DNA of 12,210 nucleotides from Euperipatoides rowelli (taxonomy: Eukaryota; Onychophora; Udeonychophora; Euonychophora; Peripatopsidae), in NCBI GenBank assembly GCA_003024985.2, contig PXIH01S0006182.1; one strand, given 5' to 3'. The position numbers and the translations under genes are program-made. The notes below the pieces were generated by a model. That model saw only the letters and a list, made by a program, of their open reading frames with translations. It was not told where the DNA came from and did not search any database. Positions 6,737 to 12,210 of this stretch are shown piece by piece. Numbering within the stretch: the first letter of the stretch is position 1; the number at the start of each line of letters is the position of its first letter.

Positions 6737-9700
6737 CTAAAATAAACATATACAGTAGTATATAGATTTCAATCAAAAATGATACAATGTATACAGTATA
6801 GGCTAAATATAAATATAAAAAAATGCAATTCTATGCTACTTTTTACTAACGTCAATTTTATAACTTCTTTGTTAGTAAATTGGACTTGGTTGATGCTAGT
6901 GGCTTGAAACTGTAGTAAACAAGAATAAAAAATAAATGTTGCCACTTTACAATTAACAAATTATTTTGTTTCAAAGCCAATGTTAATTAAATATTCCAAA
7001 ACTGAAGAACAGATTACCTATCTATATTAGAAATCAGTAGCTTGGAATCAATATTACAAATAATAACTAATCTCCCAAACTTTTAAATTTAATCATTCTT
7101 CAACTGTTACATTACCATAACATTATAAATATTTTGGTGAATAAATGCATTTAAGTCACTGCTGCTTCTATTAGTATGGACACTATCACCATATTCAAAC
7201 TGGCCCACCTGCTGGTCTGATTTAGTTTATTGAAATGCAAATATATTGATTTATTGCTGCTGGTTCTATCATAAGTATTTGTTTAAAACCCAACACAGTA
7301 AAATGTATTTTATATGTGTATTAAAGATCTGGTTTTCACATTAAACAAAATTCCCATCAAGAAATCATCCGGTTGAATTTAATTATGTGAGTAGTCTGTT
7401 GCATTTGAGTCTGTTATTATTTCAATTTTTTTTTTTTATAAATTTCCTCTCACAGAGAGGAAATTTATAAATTTATTCGGATTATCACAATTATTCCATT
7501 TTTACTATCTTTAATTACTACAGCCAGCTATGGCTTCATCTCTTCAGCAGTAAATAATAATATCAATGCTATTTTCCAAATATTTACCAAAAAAATGTGT
7601 TTAATTCATCAAATTTTCTCATTGCACTTAAAAAGGTGTGAAAATCTAAGTTTTATATACTGTTAGAGAAGAATGAACATGTGATTATTACATCATGTTA
7701 AACAAAAATCAAAGCAAACAGCTGGTGTTTGCTTTGATTTTTGTTTAACATGATGTAATAGATGATGTGTTGGGCCTTCTCTAACATTGTGTAAAACTTA
7801 GATTTTCACACCTTTTTAAGTGAAATTTGATTAATTAAACATACACTGAGTTCCAAAAATTCACTACAAGTGTTTATGTAACTCTGTCAATACAACTTTG
7901 CAGAAAAAGATCTAAGACACATTTTATAAAGGGATTATAAGAACTGTTCCTGTACAGAGTACAGGTCCAGACATATGAGAGAAAAGATTGGGAGAGATGG
8001 AATATTATCCCGTCAGATATAGTAATCAGGCAGAAAAAGACTAGGACACAAGATGTAATTAGAAACATAGTTTATTCTGAGATATGTATATTTAGATAAT
8101 CAACAATAATTATTATAAGATAACACTAGACACAAATATAATAGTATGAGCTCATTTTAGAAAGAAAAAAAAGGACATTTTGTGGATAAGAATAATGATG
8201 ATGGCAGTAATAAGACTTAAAAGCTTACCGACTGGTCATACATGTTATAACCATTGGATAGGTGTTAAGGTTATACAGTTGGTCATTAGTTGCTTCACAA
8301 AATAATAATAATTAAAATATTGTAAGACATCTTCCAACTGAGTGCAAGTTATAAATGTTGATTGCTTCTAACTTTATCGTACAAGTCACACAGTTAGAAG
8401 CAATCAATAATTAAAATAACTAACTGGATTTAATGATACATTATACATCACTTTGTTCAAGATGGATATACTTGTACTCTTGAAGCTAGAACGGAATTCT
8501 CGTTCTCGCATGAACTCAGTAGTTGCATACACAGACACTAGAAGTCTCCACCAGTTTATTACACTAATAAATAAATTACAAGCTACTGTATACACACATA
8601 TTTATAAGCTGTATAGCCTACTAAACAAACATTAATTAATCTAAAACTATATTTGGCTTAGCCATTGTACAGGAATGAGCAGTCAATACTAAACCATAAC
8701 ATTCATGACAATACGTAGAGGATGTCTTCTTTCCTGGCTTTGCAACTACTGTGGAACCTTACTATCACTCCCTAACTTATTATATAGGATAATGGGAAGA
8801 GCAAAGCCTTAGCACAGCTTTAAGCTTACACTGGGTAAATATATTTTATGTAAGCCAAAGACTGGCTTCTATCTTAGCTAGCTAATTAATTAGGCTTAGT
8901 TGTAGGCTAACTGGAGATAAGCCGACTCCTGACATCTGGCAACGACAAAGACTAGAAATTTATAATGATGCCTAAGTTTTATCCCAGGCTGGTGACAGGG
9001 TCTGTTACCCTGGCTGTTCTACTAATTACTGAAAGTTCTGGCTTTTATCTTGGCCAAAAGGATCGTACGGATTTTCTTAGAACAATGACTGATATCCTAT
9101 TGGCTCTTTAGGTAGAAAAATCAGCCAATGAAAATGTCGTAAGCCTATTAGCCTTCAATTTAGTCCGATCTCTTTGCACCAAATTTATATTTTGAAACAG
9201 GTTTTGTAGCATTATGGGATAGGGAATGTAGCTAGGTGTTTTATGCACAAAGTTTATTATAAGTAGAAATGAAATGATGGTTCTGTGTTACGTGAAATGA
9301 ATAAATGTACTTTGTAAAGCTAGTCAAACTATTGCACATAAGTTTTATTCATGTAATACTTATTACTGCATAATAAATTACACAAATGATTATTAAAGCT
9401 TATAGTTATTTTACTATTGTTAGGAATCACACAGGTTGGCACACACACAAAATATAGCAATGTAATAATTTACAATAATGCTTATACTATATACTGTATA
9501 TATGTTTTTTTTCGCGAATAGTTTATTTTTGCGTTTTTCTATCTAACACATATTCGTGAATTTTTAAATTCACGTTTGAGATTTTAAAATTTCAGCTAAA
9601 AAGCTGTAATATAATAATCATTAACCTTTAAAACATTAATTTTGTTTGCTGTAATTTACCTTAATGTAATAACAAAAGTAGAAAAGTAAATTGTTCCTCA

Positions 9701-11743
9701 TTAAGACAAAATATATTAAAATACAATCAAAAACAGATGTAATAAAATAGAATCCTTTTATTTTAAACAAAATAATGAAATCAATTTTCTCTACTCAAAT
9801 CTTTTTTTTAATAGATTCCCATGAGAATACAATATTATTGTTTTTTTCCTTCAAATAATAATAAATTCTGTTGATTACTATAAATAGATACATTAGGCCT
9901 TGTTAAATATTAACACGGCATTATAAAAGTTCCGGCATTACTGAAATATAATCTAGCAGTGTGAGTTCCTTAATTAATTTAAATTTTAGCCCTACTCTAC
10001 TCCTTTTCCTTACTGCATTTTAGTATTTGTCAATGAGGAAAAAAAGAGCAGAAAGTCTTTCTTTCAACCAATTAACATTGACTTGAAACAAAGTTGTTAT
10101 AAATGCAGCATGACTTGAATATCATAGCATCAGTGAAATAATAATAATAAAATATTTGATTATTAAAGACTTTATTCAATCTGATAAAAAAAGAAAGTAA
10201 ATCATTCTCTTTTTTTAAATGTTTTCTTATTGGCTAGTGTTTGCACTTAATTTAAAAACAGAAAATAAATGACTTGTTGAATTTTTTTTTCATTAAAAAA
10301 AATAAATATACAATTTAGCACTTGGATTGTTTTTAATGAATATTAATATTTTCGAATCTTTATTTTCGTGAATATATGATTGCCGCGAAACTCACAAAAA
10401 TATTACTCTCGCGAAAAAATCCATATATACAGTATATACACAGTACACATTATTTTGGTTTGCTTCTTCTGGCTTGGTACTTATTATTCCTCTTGATAGT
10501 ATTGTCCTAGTTTATTACTTATTGCTATTATATAGACAGGAAGGAAATCCTTTCTGTCCGTAGTTCCTTATGATATTAGTACATAATGATTATTGTAATA
10601 TTTACTATTATACATAGATGTTTGGTATGTTGTTAAAGCATAGGCATGTAAGAAAATGGAACGGCATCTGTAATGGAGGTGCAGTTTCACTCTTGTTACA
10701 GGATGAGTTTTGAAATGCCATATGGATTTATACCTTTAAACTGAATGGTTTTGATAGACTAAACATGACTTAAAAGTATTAGTCAACAGATCAGTTGAAC
10801 TGGAATGATTACAACTCTCAAAAGATAATGCTAAAAATAGTACAATATGAAGATTTATCTTACCTTCGGAAATCATTTTCTGCAATTTCTTCTATATATC
10901 TTTTAGTTTCTTTATTAATGTTTCTAGCCTGTGAATCCATAATGGAAGATAATGCTTTATTTACAAACTGTTTGCTATCATCTAAACTGGATTCCTCGCT
11001 TAATGGTCCTTGAAGTTTTAAATCAATAGCCAACATTTCTTCAGGTTCCTCTTCAATTGATTGTGGTATTGATAATTTGGTCATGGTTGTCCTTGATCTT
11101 CTCCACACTTTCTAAATAAAACAGATATGCAACTTTTTAAAAATGGACATTATTAATAAAGATTGAATAATTCGATTTAAAACATTTTCCATATTAATTG
11201 TTTCACACTACTGTTAGCTTGATACTTTTTCTTAGTAGTATAATAGTATCAATACTAACTTTATAATAAAAAGACACTGGATCCGTATCCAGGAAAACAG
11301 GAATATACACATTAATTATAATTAATAAGCCACTATTAATTGTATAGGGCCACTGCATATACTGTGTATATGGGTGTTTCTCCCATAAGAGGGCAAAACA
11401 CATATTGAAAATGTGAGTTTCAGAAATGAAGTTATTATTTTAAAATATACTAGGTTTATTACCCGGCTTCACTGGTTTTAGATTTAAACTCATGCTAAAC
11501 ATTTGGGGGGAATTTACCCCCTCCCCCCAAAAAAAAATGCAAAATTTCAAGTTTTGCCCTATGTTAGGAAATATGCTAAACACTACCGGGCCACTCCCGA
11601 GTCAAAGAATATAATAGACTCCAATGGGACTATTATATTTAACGTTCATCCATAGCCTTACCTAATCTTTTCTGTGCAAGTAGTTTTTCTTTACGCATTT
11701 GAATATTTTTGTTCGATTTACTTAGGTTTATTTCTAATGCCAT
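6610..11743 (-). CDS. Unidentified 150-residue protein, three exons (11743-11662, 11107-10864, 6736-6610)
   Basis: The family is not recognised. Exon 1 starts AAAATGG (ATG 11743-11741), encodes 27 residues and ends in G before GTAAGG. Exon 2 (244 nt) follows TTTAGAAAG and ends CGAAG before GTAAGA. Exon 3 follows TTTTAG and ends at TAA (6612-6610). Split codons GTG (Val28) and AGA (Arg109) join exactly. Residues 1-35 are basic (KEKLLAQKR, then WRRSRTT). Residues 45-51 are acidic (IEEEPEE). About 60-133 looks mainly helical, with an amphipathic segment near 113-133 (IVEEMLESTIYNIIQEAM). No signal peptide or membrane segment is seen. Exons 2 and 3 are the firmest. Exon 1 needs the AAAG acceptor rather than the nearer TAG four bases upstream, which in this join would shift the frame to an early stop. 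A TAA lies in frame four codons before the ATG. Confidence 0.6.
7437..7469. repeat. Perfect 15-bp hairpin, 3-nt loop
   Basis: TATAAATTTCCTCTC (7437-7451) and GAGAGGAAATTTATA (7455-7469) are exact reverse complements around ACA. An 11-12 nt T-run sits directly before it. It could be a fragment of a larger fold-back repeat. Confidence 0.9.
7598..7841. mobile_element. Fold-back (MITE-like) element, 244 bp
   Basis: The two halves are reverse complements around a 5-base loop (7721-7725). Perfect blocks are 35 bp (7686-7720 with 7726-7760), 31 bp (7625-7655 with 7792-7822) and about 11 bp (7661-7671 with 7776-7786). The outer ends TGTTTAATT / AATTAAACA also pair. The arms differ only in short spacers. 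Such structures are typical of miniature inverted-repeat or fold-back elements. No clear target-site duplication is seen. Transcribed within the intron, it could form a long hairpin RNA. Confidence 0.85.
7900..8050. repeat. Imperfect direct repeats 130 bp apart, with a hairpin between
   Basis: GCAGAAAAAGATCTAAGACACA (7900-7921) recurs as GCAGAAAAAGACTAGGACACA (8030-8050). Between them CCTGTAC AGA GTACAGG (7949-7965) forms a perfect 7-bp stem. It may be the remains of a tandem duplication or small insertion. Confidence 0.5.
8358..8407. repeat. Perfect 16-bp inverted repeat, 18-nt spacer
   Basis: TTGATTGCTTCTAACT (8358-8373) and AGTTAGAAGCAATCAA (8392-8407) are exact reverse complements. They could be the tips of a small mobile element or a hairpin in the intron RNA. 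Confidence 0.88.
8640..9330. other. Intronic stretch with an inverted CCAAT pair, otherwise unexplained
   Basis: Somewhat richer in GC than its flanks and without a coding frame. ATTGGCT (9099-9105) and AGCCAAT (9123-9129) form an inverted pair of CCAAT boxes, and a GTAGCATTATGGGA motif (about 9206-9220) follows. This could be an internal promoter or an old repeat; neither is established. Confidence 0.2.
9488..10438. mobile_element. Non-autonomous DNA-transposon-like element, about 75-bp terminal inverted repeats
   Basis: The left tip TATATACTGTATATATG (9488-9504) is the exact reverse complement of 10422-10438. The match continues imperfectly inward for about 75 bp: TTTTTTCGCGA near the tip and ATATTCGTGAA near 9550-9560, mirrored at 10366-10376. 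The 951-bp interior is AT-rich with no transposase frame, so it would have depended on enzymes from elsewhere. An internal palindrome CGTGAATTT TT AAATTCACG lies at 9555-9574. The superfamily is not assigned, and the target-site duplication cannot be defined in the TA-rich flanks. Confidence 0.7.
10864..11107 (-). CDS. Internal exon of the 150-residue protein gene
   Basis: This is the longest coding piece of the minus-strand gene: residues 28-109, rich in Glu, Ser, Lys and Ile and free of stops. It has a good donor (AAG/GTAAGAT, minus strand) at 10863. If the TAG acceptor were used, the exon would start at 11111 and need an upstream exon ending in phase 0 to keep this frame. Confidence 0.72.
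11108..11661 (-). other. First intron (554 bp) of the minus-strand gene, with repeat-like content
   Basis: It begins GTAAGG at 11661 and ends TTTAGAAAG at 11108 on the minus strand. It contains a TTTATTACCCGGCTTC stretch (about 11456-11471), a 9-bp G/C stem (TTTGGGGGG 11502-11510 with CCCCCCAAA 11523-11531) and a 10-bp hairpin (11608-11617 with 11630-11639) close to the donor. The open minus-strand frame at 11203-11403 has no coding signature. Confidence 0.5.
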
Positions 11744-11865
11744 TTTATATTCTTTTTAAAGTTTCTCCTTAAGTCTGTGCTTCATTTCTTTATCTAAATA
11801 GCTAGTGATCAGTTATATTTTTAATACAGAATAAGTTGGTTCTGGTGAATTCTGGCTATTTGTAA

Positions 11866-12210
11866 TAGGGCTTGGCAAGAAATTGAAAAAATGTATCTTC
11901 TATACAAGATACATTGAAAAATGTATCTACAAGATACAAAATACTTTTAAAAATATATCTTGGAAAAAAAGATACTAATGCGGTAAAAATATGAATTAGC
12001 CTACAAAATTTATTTTTTAAAAAAAAAATAATTATGCACAGGACACATATAGCCTATAGATACTTTTTTTTAAAAAAATGTAATATCTACTATGAAATCT
12101 GTATTTCTTTAAATCATAACAAGCTAACAGGAAATGACTGAAATATCTTCCATCTAAAATTGGACATTTTAGGAGTGTTTTCAGCCATATTAAAAAATAA
12201 AAAGAACTTG
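11866..12210 (+). mobile_element. hAT-like transposon end, running off the window
   Basis: TAGGGCTTGGCAAG at 11866-11879 resembles the TAGGG/CAGGG-GGCAA type tips of many animal hAT elements. It is followed by the sub-terminal pattern often seen there: repeated ATGTATCT / AGATACAT words in both orientations (11892-11938) and AGATAC/GTATCT variants to about 11975. The other end and the 8-bp target duplication are outside the window or not visible. It lies about 123 bp upstream of the minus-strand ATG, in the promoter or 5' UTR region of that gene. Confidence 0.45.

Larger units (their letters stand above)
6737..10863 (-). other. Large intron (4127 bp) of the minus-strand gene
   Basis: It begins GTAAGA at 10863 and ends TTTTAG at 6737 on the minus strand. 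It is mostly repeat-derived or featureless AT-rich DNA, holding the hairpins at 7437-7469 and 8358-8407, the fold-back element at 7598-7841, direct repeats at 7900-8050 and an inverted-repeat element at 9488-10438. Short open frames inside (7874-8068 minus, 8404-8595 minus, 8453-8635 plus) lack any coding signature. No other gene is supported. Confidence 0.65.

Noticed and set aside
7874-8068. Minus-strand hydrophobic open frame of 64 codons
   Set aside because: Its strand partner contains direct repeats and a hairpin, and there is no splice or family support. Hydrophobicity follows from T-rich sequence.
8228-8291. Minus-strand exon-like piece ending in CG/GTAAGC, with the peptide TNDQLYNLNTY
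   Set aside because: The donor is good and the phases would even fit between exons 1 and 3, but the acceptor lacks a pyrimidine tract and about 20 open codons are not significant alone.
8404-8635. Overlapping open frames on both strands (8404-8595 minus, 8453-8635 plus)
   Set aside because: Mutually antisense with no recognisable product, in intronic repeat-rich DNA.
11203-11403. Minus-strand frame of 66 codons
   Set aside because: It falls inside intron 1 of the minus-strand gene, lacks an ATG and has no family signature.
1-12210. CRISPR array, bacterial operon or phage features
   Set aside because: No regularly spaced repeats, ribosome binding sites or dense coding; the gene structure is eukaryotic.

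Overview
The window is AT-rich nuclear DNA from a metazoan, most likely an invertebrate. The evidence is split genes with GT-AG introns, polypyrimidine-rich acceptors, AATAAA signals, tRNA-derived SINE-like copies, fold-back elements and a DNA-transposon-like element with terminal inverted repeats. There is no bacterial gene organisation, CRISPR array or rRNA. The species cannot be named from the sequence.

Left end (1-2580, + strand): the last two exons of the lariat debranching enzyme gene DBR1 (332-474 and 1382-2081). They give the C-terminal 280 residues; the catalytic metallophosphoesterase half lies left of the window. A 3' UTR follows, with two AATAAA signals and a duplicated hairpin.

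Middle (2580-6600): mostly non-coding. It holds weak traces of decayed minus-strand reading frame, a perfect 6-bp inverted repeat resembling an RFX X-box, and a GC-richer segment (about 3950-4230) with a convincing 110-bp intron-like stretch. It also has a candidate minus-strand terminal exon (4925-5010) and two or three tRNA-derived SINE-like copies (about 5073-5144, 5920-6160, 6186-6252).

Right half (6610-11743, - strand): a gene rebuilt here from three small exons (11662-11743, 10864-11107, 6610-6736). Their phases join exactly into a 150-residue protein with an ATG in good context and a terminal stop. No protein family is recognised. The protein is charged and probably helical, with an amphipathic segment near the C terminus. 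Its 4.1-kb second intron holds a 244-bp fold-back element, two shorter perfect hairpins and a roughly 950-bp element with about 75-bp terminal inverted repeats. A hAT-like transposon end starts about 120 bp upstream of the ATG and runs off the window.

DBR1 and the minus-strand gene converge. Nothing in the sequence shows that they function together. No clear novel multi-gene system is visible. The points most worth checking are the unrecognised 150-residue gene, the possible extra terminal exon that shares an RRSRT motif with it, and the repeat families.
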